Shown in pieces: positions 57,901 to 64,000 of a stretch of 64,000 nucleotides of DNA. A program made the position numbers and the translations under genes. Location of the stretch: contig OX336343.1 in the NCBI GenBank assembly GCA_946902875.1, positions 13,947,361 through 14,011,360 on the forward strand. The letters run 5' to 3'. Source of the DNA: Nematopogon swammerdamellus (taxonomy: Eukaryota > Arthropoda > Insecta > Lepidoptera > Adelidae). The notes under the pieces are model-generated. The model had not been told where the DNA came from. It saw only the letters and a list, made by a program, of their open reading frames with translations, and made no database searches. Position 1 is the stretch's first letter. Each line of letters opens with the position of its first letter.

Positions 57901-60900
57901 CTCGCTAAACCAGTTTAAGCTAGCACCCGTTGACTGTGTGAACCGCGTTTAAATCCATAACTCGCTACTTAACTTTAAACTCGTGTTGGTGCAAGTGGGC
58001 CTTAGTGTTTATATCTTTATTGAATCGGATTAGCGCAATAGGGCAAGAGGGGCATTCATTATCTTGAAAATTTCGCCGAAATAAAATAGCATAATCATAT
58101 TTAGCATATAAGATTCATAAATTGTTTATGAATAATTGTGCTTTAACATTCAACATCAAAGACTGGACAAACAGAAGTTGTATATAAAAACCGGCCAAGT
58201 GCGAGCCAGACTCGGGCACAGAGGTTTCCGTACCACAAAAATATATTTGAAAAAACACGTTGCTATATGGGGACCCCATAAATTTTTCAAAAAAATAACA
58301 CATATTCTGTGAAAATGTCAACCGGCTAGCTACTACGGTTCCAGAGATACAGCCATCGGACGGACAAAGAGACAGACAGACAGACAGACAGGCGTTGTAG
58401 GCTTAGTACTTCCGTACGGGCTACGGAAACCAAAATGAGTGACGATTATGTTTATTGTTCCAGAATGTACGAACTACCTGTCGCAGGATCTGGAGAATGG
58501 GACCATCAAAGACCCCGCCTACCACGTCGATGTCGCCAGTGAGTTTGTTAACATAACATAAACGTCACGCCTATTTTCCAGTGGCGTAGGCAGAGACGAC
58601 GGCTCACCGCGCCCCAGCCCTGCGGACACATCTCCGATATATCTTCCATACTCATCCATTCTTTATACTTATACATGCTCTTCGGTTACGGGTACTAACT
58701 ACGCACTTAACCCTTTGAAGCTAATTGCCGTATCGTTCGCGATCATTAACCTGTTCGTGATGGCTATAGGTTGCGGCTTCTCTGCCTACACCTTCATCAA
58801 CCCTCGGTACATGTTCATATTGTATGACGCAGACTACAGCCGCACCATGGTGTCGTTTGCGATCGTCAGCCTGTTCGTCATGGCGATGGGTTGTGGCTTC
58901 TCTGCCTACACCTTCATCAACCTTCGCTACATGTTCGTATTGAATGACGCAGACTACAGCCGCACCATGGTGTCGTTCGCGATCACCAGCCTGTTCGTGA
59001 TGGCGATGGGAAGAGGCTTCTCTGCCTACACCTTCATCAACCCTCGCTACATGTTCGTATTGTATGACGCAGACTACAGCCACACCATGATGTCGCTCGC
59101 GATCATCAGCCTGTTCGTGATGGCGATGGGTTGAGGCTTCTCTGCCTACACCTTCATCAACCCTTGCTACATGTTCGTATTTAATGACGCAGACTACAGC
59201 CGCACCATGGTGTCGTTCGCGATCATCAGCCTGTTCGTGATGGCGATGGGTTGAGGCTTCTCTGCCTACACCTTCATCAACCCTCGCTACATGTTCGTAT
59301 TGTATGACGCAGATTACTGCCGCACCATGGTGTCGTTCGCGATCATCAGCCTGTTCGTGATGGCGATGGGTTGAGGCTTCTCTGCCTACACCTTCATCAA
59401 CCCTCGCTTCATGTTCGTATTGTATGACGCAGACTACAGCCGCACCATGGTGTCGTTCGCGATCATCAGCCTGTTCGTGATGGCGATGGGTTGCGGATTT
59501 TCTGCCTACACCTTCATCAACCCTCGCTACATGTTCAAGAGACTCGCAGCCGGCATTCACTTCATAAGCAGTAAGCAAAACCGTATCTATTGTCTAAATA
59601 ATATTTTGTCTCTTTTTAACAAAATCTGTATGGAAAAATATAGGTGTCGCCCATCTAAAATGGTTATATAACCTAGACGTTATTTTGTAAGGAATGTATA
59701 TAATGGCATTAAACTCGCCTTTTATGTCCCTTGTTTGTTTTATTTAAGTATTTAAAATGTTTTGATTTTGATGAGGACTTAAAATGCGCAGTTAAAAAAA
59801 ATATTTTTTGGAAAATTTCGAATATTTTTTAAGATCGATAACTTCATACCTACCATAACACAAACAGAACAAAAAAAACCTTTTATATTAAAAAAAAATA
59901 ATAATTTTAGAAAATTTAAAAATAATTATTATTTTGCAACCTTTAGGGACCACTTTCATCGACTAAGGGATTGTAGAGCATTGCGCCGCCCTAGCGCCCC
60001 GCCCTACTGCTTTTAGAAATTATAACTTGCTCTTACATTCCCCCTATTGTAATAATGTTTTTATTGCGCTGTAACGAATATTCAAATTCTTTTTTTTTCT
60101 GTTGTACATACAACCGACGAATAAAGATCGAATTTGAATGTTTAACTTTATTATTGAGCGACTCTGTTGTGAATAATTTTCGTTCACCTGAGATTACTCA
60201 CTACGATACGCATTTATATAAAAGAAAATAAATAATGAAATAACATGAACTATGAATATTACAGCATCGTGCACGCTGGTCGCCACACAAATCATTATGA
60301 CGACAGTTGACTACTTTAAGAAGAACGTCAAAGTAGTCTACCCTGAAAATGCGTGGCATTAGTAAGTACCTTGCATTCAATATTTTCAATGTATTGACCA
60401 ATATTTTTAGTAGGTATAGGCCCTTACTAATGAATGTAAGTACCTGTACAAAACATTTTGGTTCGTGTCTGGCTACACTGAACTGAAAAAAATAGGTTTT
60501 TCATTATTTTCATAGTCGTTTCCATCTACTCTCATTCAGGGTGGATTCATCTTTACCACATTTAAAAGTGACTTGTGAAGTTTGTTATGTCAGTTCTCCT
60601 TTGCATTAAAATAGAACTGGTGGAATTTTCGACATTTCCAAAAGTTGGTTACCTACCAATGGATGAAATTATACAATAAAAAAATAAACCAACCCGGTTT
60701 TACCCTATCCCATCACCTAGTATGGTAAGGGTGGGGGCTTACATTTTCACATGAAATCTGATCCATAGAGCCACTCGTGGTCATCACAAGAATATACTTT
60801 CTCCAAGCCAGAACAAGAAATAAATTGTGCACGCTGGCCGATTAGAACCATTCTGCCTCTTGCAAGCAAATCTTTCACCCGCAAGCCGCTGTTTCGTTAT

Positions 60901-61078
60901 TAATTTAACTTGGATTCCCCTCAGTTACGGCGTGAGCTGGTACCTGGCTTGGTTCGTGGTACTCGTCAACCTGGTGGCTGGCCTGGTCTTCCTCTGGTAC
61001 TCCAGGAAGCGCAAAGGCAACAAGGCGGCGACGGACGAGCTCGCCATGGCCGACGAACCAACCATCATTGGGCGATGA
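46050..61078 (+). CDS. PMP22/claudin-superfamily four-transmembrane protein (6 coding exons)
   Basis: Six exons (46050-46230, 47894-48139, 58464-58538, 59433-59570, 60265-60361, 60925-61078) join in phase to 891 nt, 296 residues. What is seen: TM1 about residues 27-49; W54; the claudin-type G77-L78-W79 with C82 and C144; a long first extracellular loop (50-173) with five N-glycosylation sequons; TM2 174-196; TM3 205-226; TM4 251-272; a cytoplasmic R-K-R-K and an acidic tail ending T-I-I-G-R. Family knowledge: such proteins build septate junctions or act as channel auxiliary subunits (claudins, CACNG/stargazin-like). The exact member was not identified; the long loop with sequons could also suit a CACNG-like protein. 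All introns are GT-AG, in phases 1,1,1,1,2. Unusual: the exon 1 donor and exon 4 acceptor are multiplied in tandem arrays. An upstream non-coding exon is possible, since 'gtgtgcgcag' precedes the start. Confidence 0.85.
46199..46610 (+). repeat. Tandem array of the exon 1 end plus splice donor
   Basis: Units resemble 'gagcagtgggtgcacattga' then 'cggcggagacggtgagt'. Donor motifs gtgagt start at 46231, 46272, 46313, 46354, 46421, 46503 and 46570, plus atgagt at 46462. The spacings 41,41,41,67,41,41,67 give a 149-bp higher-order period. The 67-bp spacer form contains 'ccatattgacatc'. Read-through in the exon 1 frame stops at TGA 46281-46283. Confidence 0.93.
46611..47306. other. Intron 1 of the claudin-like gene, unassigned part
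   Basis: AT-rich. Opposed open frames at 47002-47220 and 47055-47243 are not supported as exons. Confidence 0.5.
47307..47826 (+). repeat. SINE family A split by a ~290-bp insertion
   Basis: Head and 5' body 'tcagcctctgtagttcagtg' to 'cggctatgtaaat' (47307-47409, internally deleted). A foreign 290-bp stretch (47410-47696) follows. Then 'gttcgtgttccgtctagttt' to 'ccagtttccataaa' (47697-47822) resumes the SINE. The SINE end lies ~70 bases before the exon 2 acceptor. Confidence 0.8.
47894..48139 (+). CDS. Claudin-like gene, exon 2
   Basis: Acceptor 'gatgtcttccag'. Encodes the main part of extracellular loop 1 with G-T-S-G-L-W-Q-T-C (GLW..C claudin signature) and sequons N-L-T, N-N-S and N-V-T. 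Donor 'gtaagt' at 48140, phase 1. A second in-frame acceptor 'gttcag' ending at 47875 would add six residues (E-F-R-C-L-P). The pyrimidine tract favours 47894. Confidence 0.88.
48140..48875. other. Intron 2, proximal part; no repeat except a repeat G trace
   Basis: AT-rich. The 110-codon frame at 48243-48575 is A/T-driven without a motif. 'tcgcggtttcgctcgcggca' at about 48771 is a repeat G head. Confidence 0.45.
48880..49320 (+). pseudogene. LINE family D, reverse transcriptase C-terminus plus 3' end (in intron 2)
   Basis: The + frame has [30 protein letters not shown], then H-P-Y-T-L-D-L-P and M-R-T-N-R-F. This is the signature C-terminus of CR1/jockey-like LINEs. After a stop near 49206 comes the 3' module shared by all family D tails, ending in poly(A). 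It is the most complete family D copy and links the orphan tails to a LINE. Confidence 0.8.
49321..50356. other. Intron 2, no recognised element
   Basis: Several open frames of 60-99 codons on both strands (49513-50305) overlap one another and lack motifs. A (TCAG)n patch lies at 49508-49525. Confidence 0.4.
50360..50591. mobile_element. Small TIR element enclosing a tRNA-like sequence
   Basis: The left arm 50360-50391 ('cttcttcacta' .. 'gatgcaaagccgaaaat') and the right arm about 50558-50590 are inverted repeats, matching at 28 of 32 positions. Between them is a tRNA-like segment at 50474-50546. No ORF. Confidence 0.7.
50474..50546 (+). other. tRNA-like sequence (Leu-like), probably degenerate
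   Basis: A-box-like 'tggcggaatcggtaacgc' and B box 'gttcgaatcc'. An anticodon-loop-like 'ctcaaac' would read CAA (Leu). The acceptor stem pairs poorly, with mismatches at two of seven positions, and the T stem has two mismatches, so it is probably not a functional tRNA gene. 'tggcgg..acgcgct' is reminiscent of long-arm tRNAs, but no variable arm is seen. Confidence 0.45.
50592..51885. other. Intron 2, no recognised element
   Basis: GC-rich patch at 50905-51000 (CCGCGCCTCCGCG). The 124-codon frame 51011-51385 has no motif, and a CDS inside the intron is not supported. Confidence 0.4.
51886..51958. repeat. (GT)n microsatellite, interrupted
   Basis: GT runs around 51886-51923 and 51930-51958. 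Confidence 0.95.
52185..52241. repeat. Perfect 26-bp palindrome, 5-base loop
   Basis: 52185-52210 is the exact reverse complement of 52216-52241, with 'cagaa' as the loop. No repeat family is recognised at its flanks. Confidence 0.96.
52818..53197 (-). repeat. SINE family A, full-length, with clear 5S rRNA block
   Basis: On the - strand: 'ggtagctcagtggcgcgg' A-box region; then a 5S-like block containing 'ttaagcaacg', 'gagcgcggtcagtg' and 'ttggatgggtgaccgc' (about 53150-53108); then 'tggttcagattcc'; the shared module; and 'ggctgacatcaccgatgttg' with poly(A). It is the best-preserved 5S block in the window. Confidence 0.9.
53203..53285 (+). repeat. Repeat C, 3' end fragment
   Basis: 'cttatcccttagtcgacttt', 'acgacatgcgacggggagag', 'ggctattctttttaagta'. 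Confidence 0.75.
53628..54398. mobile_element. 771-bp TIR element ('gaagcggtga' ends), nested
   Basis: 'gaagcggtgagttccataag' at 53628 is inverted as 'tatagaattcaccgcttc' ending at 54398. The 'gggcccaa' word follows inside both ends. A possible AAAT duplication flanks it (53624-53627 and 54399-54402). A LINE remnant is inside. Confidence 0.65.
54010..54140 (-). pseudogene. CR1-like LINE, last ~28 codons
   Basis: The - frame reads [21 protein letters not shown], then Y-L-K-S-E-E-I and a stop at 54010. This is a textbook C-terminal end of CR1/L2-type reverse transcriptases. Confidence 0.75.
54605..55383 (+). mobile_element. Internally deleted mariner (cecropia-like), transposase core missing
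   Basis: The left TIR 'ttaggtgcttacctatgaaa' at 54605 is preceded by TA. The right TIR (rc 'tatgaaattgccgtta') ends near 55363. The coding remnant begins at about 54826: an N-terminal helix-turn-helix part with [25 protein letters not shown] and K-T-I-L-I-H-L. W-V-P-Y-E-L-T and [12 protein letters not shown] follow. It then passes directly to the C-terminal [14 protein letters not shown] and Y-F-D stop at 55294. The whole DDE catalytic core is deleted, and there are frameshifts near 54910 and 55125. The length is ~760 bp against ~1.3 kb for an intact element. Confidence 0.88.
55364..55383 (+). repeat. (TTAGG)4 telomere-type repeat at the mariner end
   Basis: Four exact TTAGG units lie where the outer right TIR should be. 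TTAGG is the canonical insect telomere unit. Confidence 0.9.
55384..56031. other. Intron 2, no recognised element
   Basis: AT-rich without repeat signature. Confidence 0.45.
56032..56461. repeat. SINE A 3' fragments (both strands) with spacer
   Basis: 56060-56110 (+) 'gtaggtgatgtagcaacagt' plus poly(A), and 56430-56461 (-) poly(T) plus 'actgacacagttggctacat'. The sequence between is unassigned. Confidence 0.6.
56462..56815 (+). repeat. SINE family A, near full-length
   Basis: 'tcagcctcgaaagctcagtg' head, 'gggcgcggtcagtcc' 5S block, 'tggttcggattccacgtaaa', and 3' body 'gtgtagccggcacagccg'. It starts exactly where a - strand SINE A tail (56430-56461) stops, so the two abut head to tail end. 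Confidence 0.85.
56816..57714. other. Intron 2; GC-rich island at 57230-57375
   Basis: AT-rich except for a sharp GC-rich island (runs such as gggcggcgcgcc) with overlapping frames on both strands. Function unknown; no splice sites support an exon. Confidence 0.4.
57715..58004. mobile_element. Tandem dimer of a TIR MITE with TWA target sites
   Basis: Copy 1 is 57718-57853 (136 bp) and copy 2 is 57857-58001 (145 bp). Each starts 'ggcccacttgcaccaacac' and ends in its reverse complement. TAA precedes copy 1 (57715-57717), TAA lies between them (57854-57856) and TTA follows (58002-58004). A 3-bp TWA duplication fits PIF/Harbinger. A single relative is at 40714-40846. Confidence 0.88.
58187..58436 (+). 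repeat. Repeat F, full copy
   Basis: Starts 'accggccaagtgcgagcca', contains 'cagccatcggacggac' and (GACA)n, and ends 'acgggctacggaaacc'. It is just upstream of exon 3. A common lepidopteran dispersed repeat. Confidence 0.75.
58464..58538 (+). CDS. Claudin-like gene, exon 3
   Basis: Acceptor 'ttattgttccag', donor 'gtgagt' at 58539, 25 codons, phase 1 to 1. Encodes [13 protein letters not shown], completing extracellular loop 1 with the second conserved cysteine (C144) and a sequon. Confidence 0.88.
58721..59570 (+). repeat. Seven-copy 120-bp array of exon 4 and its acceptor
   Basis: The unit is exactly 120 bp (40 codons) with no indels across the array. Copies contain 'tcgttcgcgatcatcagcct', 'ctgcctacaccttcatcaac' and, from unit 2 on, acceptor-like 'tgtatgacgcag|actacagc'. 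Acceptors would place exon starts at 58833, 58953, 59073, 59193, 59313 and 59433. Copies 4-6 carry TGA at the TM2 cysteine codon (59132, 59252, 59372). Copies 1-3 stay open. Only copy 7 continues into K-R-L-A-A-G and the donor. Confidence 0.95.
59433..59570 (+). CDS. Claudin-like gene, exon 4 (last array copy)
   Basis: Chosen because it is the only array copy that is in phase with exon 3, free of stops and followed by a donor ('gtaagc', 59571). Encodes N-Y-S-R-T-M, then TM2 [10 protein letters not shown] and [13 protein letters not shown], then P-R-Y-M-F-K-R and the start of TM3. The acceptor has a short pyrimidine tract and sits inside repeated coding-like sequence, so use of upstream copies cannot be excluded. 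Confidence 0.78.
59571..60264. other. Intron 4, no element recognised
   Basis: AT-rich, ends in 'tgaatattacag'. Confidence 0.6.
60265..60361 (+). CDS. Claudin-like gene, exon 5
   Basis: Acceptor 'gaatattacag', donor 'gtaagt' at 60362, 97 bp, phase 1 to 2. Encodes the rest of TM3 ([11 protein letters not shown]) and the second extracellular loop ([15 protein letters not shown]). Confidence 0.88.
60462..60790 (-). repeat. Strongly decayed SINE family A in intron 5
   Basis: 'ggctacactgaactgaaaaa', 'catagtcgtttccatc', 'aaccaacccggttttaccct' and 'cacctagtatggtaagg' keep the SINE A order on the - strand. Confidence 0.6.
60925..61078 (+). CDS. Claudin-like gene, exon 6 (last coding exon)
   Basis: Acceptor 'gattcccctcag', 154 bp including the stop TGA. 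Encodes Y-G-V-S-W, TM4 ([10 protein letters not shown] then [10 protein letters not shown]) and a cytoplasmic tail S-R-K-R-K-G-N-K rich in acidic residues at the end. No typical claudin C-terminal PDZ ligand is visible (T-I-I-G-R). Confidence 0.9.
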
Positions 61079-61271
61079 CGCCCCTGGCGCTCTTCCTTCG
61101 ACCTCGCCGCCCGCGTTCTTCGGGAGTGCTCAATCGTTTTGTTGTCTGATGTCGAGTAAATGGTCGCAGTCTTCCTTCATAGTAATGCTATTGCAGTCGC
61201 TAGTCGCGTGCGGCTATCTGTGAGATTTTAAACGTACATGGTGATGTTTCGGTGAAGGCGCTTAAAGTGCA

Positions 61272-61277
61272 AATAAA
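61272..61277 (+). promoter_or_regulatory. Possible polyadenylation signal AATAAA
   Basis: First AATAAA after the claudin-like stop codon (194 bases downstream). Other AATAAA motifs occur farther on (for example near 62413), so the true 3' end is uncertain. Confidence 0.4.
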
Positions 61278-62854
61278 AAAAGTTCGAAAATGACATTTCG
61301 AGATGAGACGTCGCAGAAAAAAAAACTACATTTTTTTGTTATAGCCAGGATATGGAAAAAAATTGTTAAACAATTTTCAGTTAGATAAAATTATAATCTG
61401 TTTAAAGTATTTTTCATGGAATTTGTTAAGCAAACAAATTTTTTTTTTTTCACTTTTTATTAAAGTTTAAAATTAATTACAACCCTAGAATAAAATCCCA
61501 CAAAAATCACCATGTAGGTTACCTGTATAGGCTATAATCTGGCTCATCTTTTACCGAAGAATTTTCCGTGATTTTCCAAGTTTAATATTAATACCTCTAA
61601 ATAATAATTGTATGCGCACTGCACGAGTAAGTTAGCATATTGCATCTTATTATTTAAAACTGTTATGCGCGTATTTATTTGTATCGAGACGCGTGAGTCC
61701 AAAGCAGTGCCCTAATTCTAAACAAATTTGACAACTTTATCAATAAAAAATTCAATAAACTCGGAAAATTGTTCAAAATGCCTGAGTGAAATGGCGAAGA
61801 AAGTTCTTTATCGAGTTGAAGGCACGCTGGGGAAAGCTCTCAGCTAAATCTACGTGTTCCGAATGAAAGAACTGCTTTCCGAATGCGCTGCGTAAGAAAA
61901 TTGTAAGCAAACATTTTTCTGTATAACTGACATGGTTGCCTACATCGCCTGTTAGTTTTAAGACGTAGTATTAAAAGCCATGTGGATGTCCATTGTCTAT
62001 GTCGACCCTATTGGGGCACATGCGTGACGTTTTGTGTGAACAAGTTCCCATGTCAGCATAACACATTTGTCATGACAGTTTCATTTCGACCAATGCTTCA
62101 TTCAATACTGTCGTTACTAATCAAATGTAAATAACATTCAATATAGGCGACATAATATTTTTTTCAATATTCAATCATTTGTGCCTCGAAGTACATAAAT
62201 GTAATGTTATGCTTGTAATTGTAATTTACGAAGCTTCGGCCGTAAGAATGCCAAATTGTGTTCAAATGGTGATTCTGTGAGTGATCTAGTCAACTTGTAA
62301 GAAACTAATATCTATATTAGTATAGAAACATATTCAGCATGGGTCCATGAAACCTACGTACTTATTCTGCCCGTAGCATGTAGCAAGCTCGGCTGTAAGG
62401 TTAGCAGTTCTCAATAAAATATATTGTTACCTACATATATTCCATTGCGTTTTTTTAAGATTTCTCAATGTAAAGTCAGATATTGTTTTAAATTTAAGTG
62501 ACTTTTTAATAAAATCCTGTTCTCAAAATAAGAGGCGCATTTTTATTAGACCGACATACGAATACCTACATGAAGTAATGTCAGTGCGCAAACACTGGAA
62601 TGGAACAAAACTCCTGCAGCTCGAACTTTTTTTACAAAAATCTGTTAAGATTCAGAACAAATTTTTCAAACAAAAAAATTACATAAAATTCTTCCTATGA
62701 ATTCACAGAAAATCACAGACAAATATTACATACACTGCTGAACATAGAAATAAATTACCAATGCTGCCGAAAGTGGTAGAAGTTATAGCGTGACTTTTCG
62801 TTTCTTCTATGTTAGATAATGAACATTCACATTTATGTACCTACTAGCTCAATC
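61278..62854. other. 3' flank, no gene; SINE A trace at 61917-61952
   Basis: AT-rich. 'ataactgacatggttgccta' at 61922 is a short - strand SINE A tail. Nothing else is recognised. Confidence 0.45.
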
Positions 62855-63044
62855 TAGCCTAGCGTCACGCTGGGCGTAATTTCTGCCGCGTAAAGGGTCG
62901 GGTAAAAATCTGTACTGCGACATAACGACCCATTTTGCGCTCAGTATGGCGCGTAGTAGAAATTTATATGTATTGCAATGTATGTTCGTAACGCGACGCA
63001 TTCATTTATACGGCAGAAATTACGCCTAGTGTGGCGCTAGGCTA
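62855..63044. mobile_element. 190-bp MITE with 34-bp TIRs
   Basis: The left 34 bp (62855-62888, 'tagcctagcg' .. 'taatttctgccg') and right 34 bp (63011-63044) are inverted, with four mismatches. Non-coding; no clear target duplication. Confidence 0.8.
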
Positions 63045-63689
63045 AGTGAAGATAAGTACGTATAACATTCCCAAATTAATTTGCTCGCTGTGCGTCTCTA
63101 TAAAGACTCTGCTTGAGAGGGAGTAGTGTGAAAGTTCGATGCACAGAACACCGATCGGCGGCCGTCTGCTCTCTGTGGTCCGATGCATAACAATATGTAG
63201 CTATGTATTACTTATGTATGTAATAAGCATTCTTGACGGACAAGTACCTTCGGGCCTCGGGTAGTAGTTTTTGCCGAGTTTTACAATGTCGCACACTATT
63301 TCGAGGAGACATTTGGCAAGAATCTGGCACCGCCCCAGCGCTCGGCCCGACGCCGCCGCAGCGGCGCGCCGCTGCTGTGCCAATGTAAACAAAAGATGAG
63401 AAATGACAATTGTCTCAGGGCGAGCATATTTTGAATATCTGGCATTTACAGGGAATGCTAATTGTTTCTCATGATTAGCGTAAACATCCACGTCTGGAGC
63501 AGATGGAGTGTCGGCTGAGGTCGCGGCCTTACGAAACCAACACTCGCTTCAAATCCACATTAAAAATACAGCAATCTTTAAAGTAGTGTCTGCTTTCAAA
63601 GTATACAGGAGAATACTGTTCTTAAATTATATGAGCAACAATTTTTTTTTGTGTAAACCGGAATATGTGGTTGTGCCGAGGCACGACTG
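63045..63689. other. No gene recognised
   Basis: GC-rich patch at 63330-63375. The - strand frame 63201-63491 (96 codons) has no recognised motif. Confidence 0.4.
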
Positions 63690-63895
63690 CGCGGGAAGGC
63701 TGTGCGAGTTGACTGTGCCAAAAACACCTCTCCCCGCGAAACCACGCTCAGTTAGGCGCCATTCCATGATTTGCGGACTGTTGCGTGCTGTTTGCTAAGC
63801 TGTCGGTAGAGCCTGTTAATACGACGCTTGAAGACACTAGCATAAAGGATTCGGGAAACACACTCGTCAGAAGACGGTTTCACACCTAATATTGT
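63690..63895 (-). pseudogene. LINE family E, 3' part
   Basis: 'cgcgaaaccacgctcagtta', 'gttaatacgacgcttgaaga' and 'aaggattcgggaaacacact' match 43590-43740 in the same (-) orientation. This covers the last codons and 3' untranslated part of family E. Confidence 0.75.
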
Positions 63896-64000
63896 TCCAA
63901 TCACGAAGAAAAAACCAAACGAAGTATTAAAACAATGAAAGCAGGGAAGTAAACTTTTTCCATGACCTACCCATAAACATACGATTTTATTTTTTTTAAA

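Noticed and set aside
59132..59374. TGA at cysteine positions as possible selenocysteine codons
   Set aside because: No SECIS-like element was seen, the copies lie in spliced-out sequence in the best gene model, and most studied lepidopterans lack selenoproteins.
58721..59578. 285-codon open frame on the - strand through the 120-bp array
   Set aside because: It is the antisense shadow of the exon 4 array. Its 40-residue repeat simply mirrors the unit and it has no independent signal.

Overview
The window looks like a piece of lepidopteran (moth or butterfly) nuclear DNA. The reasons are an intron-rich gene with GT-AG splice sites, a (TTAGG)n arthropod telomere-type repeat, a mariner whose ends resemble the cecropia-type mariner, RTE-like and CR1/jockey-like LINE tails, tRNA-derived SINEs, and many copies of the short 'cccgcggcttcgctcgcg' repeat family typical of Lepidoptera. 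No prokaryotic, organellar or viral gene was recognised. Almost every long open frame is either a shadow or the decayed 3' end of a retrotransposon.

Only one host gene could be assembled. It lies on the + strand from 46050 to 61078 and has six coding exons (46050-46230, 47894-48139, 58464-58538, 59433-59570, 60265-60361, 60925-61078). The exons join in phase to 891 nt, giving 296 residues. The product is a four-pass PMP22/claudin-superfamily membrane protein with a W..GLW..C..C first extracellular loop, several N-glycosylation sequons and a short charged cytoplasmic tail. The remarkable feature is that two exon borders have been multiplied. The end of exon 1 with its splice donor is repeated downstream in intron 1 (41-bp units in a 149-bp higher-order period, eight donors or donor-like sites). 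Exon 4 with its acceptor is repeated upstream in intron 3 (seven 120-bp, 40-codon copies, six identical or near-identical acceptors). Only the outermost donor and the last acceptor give an intact protein.

Region by region: 1-9250 holds RTE-like tails, the 3' part of a non-LTR retrotransposon with a CCHC plus endonuclease-like motif (2090-3114), a back-to-back pair of palindromes (4526-4624) and two SINE types. 9250-20600 holds repeat C, a third RTE tail, palindromic MITEs, a 993-bp hAT-type element with an exact 8-bp target duplication (14477-15469) and an inverted pair of Penelope-type hammerhead-like motifs (16520-16870). 20600-29000 holds a large inverted satellite element (24254-25666) and a 1.2-kb inverted-repeat element with a 10-bp target duplication and other elements nested inside it (27632-28833). 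29000-33480 is almost featureless. 33480-46000 holds SINEs, a 315-bp hAT-like MITE, a 0.5-kb hexanucleotide satellite and several LINE tails. 46000-61300 is the claudin-like gene; its 10.3-kb intron 2 has absorbed a LINE, a tRNA-like TIR element, a nested stack of elements, a core-deleted mariner and a MITE dimer. 61300-64000 holds one MITE and a LINE tail.

SINE families A and B share a central module. Family A carries a 5S-rRNA-derived block inside a tRNA-like head. Its tails lie directly upstream of exons 1 and 2, so transposable elements probably shaped the 5' part of the gene.
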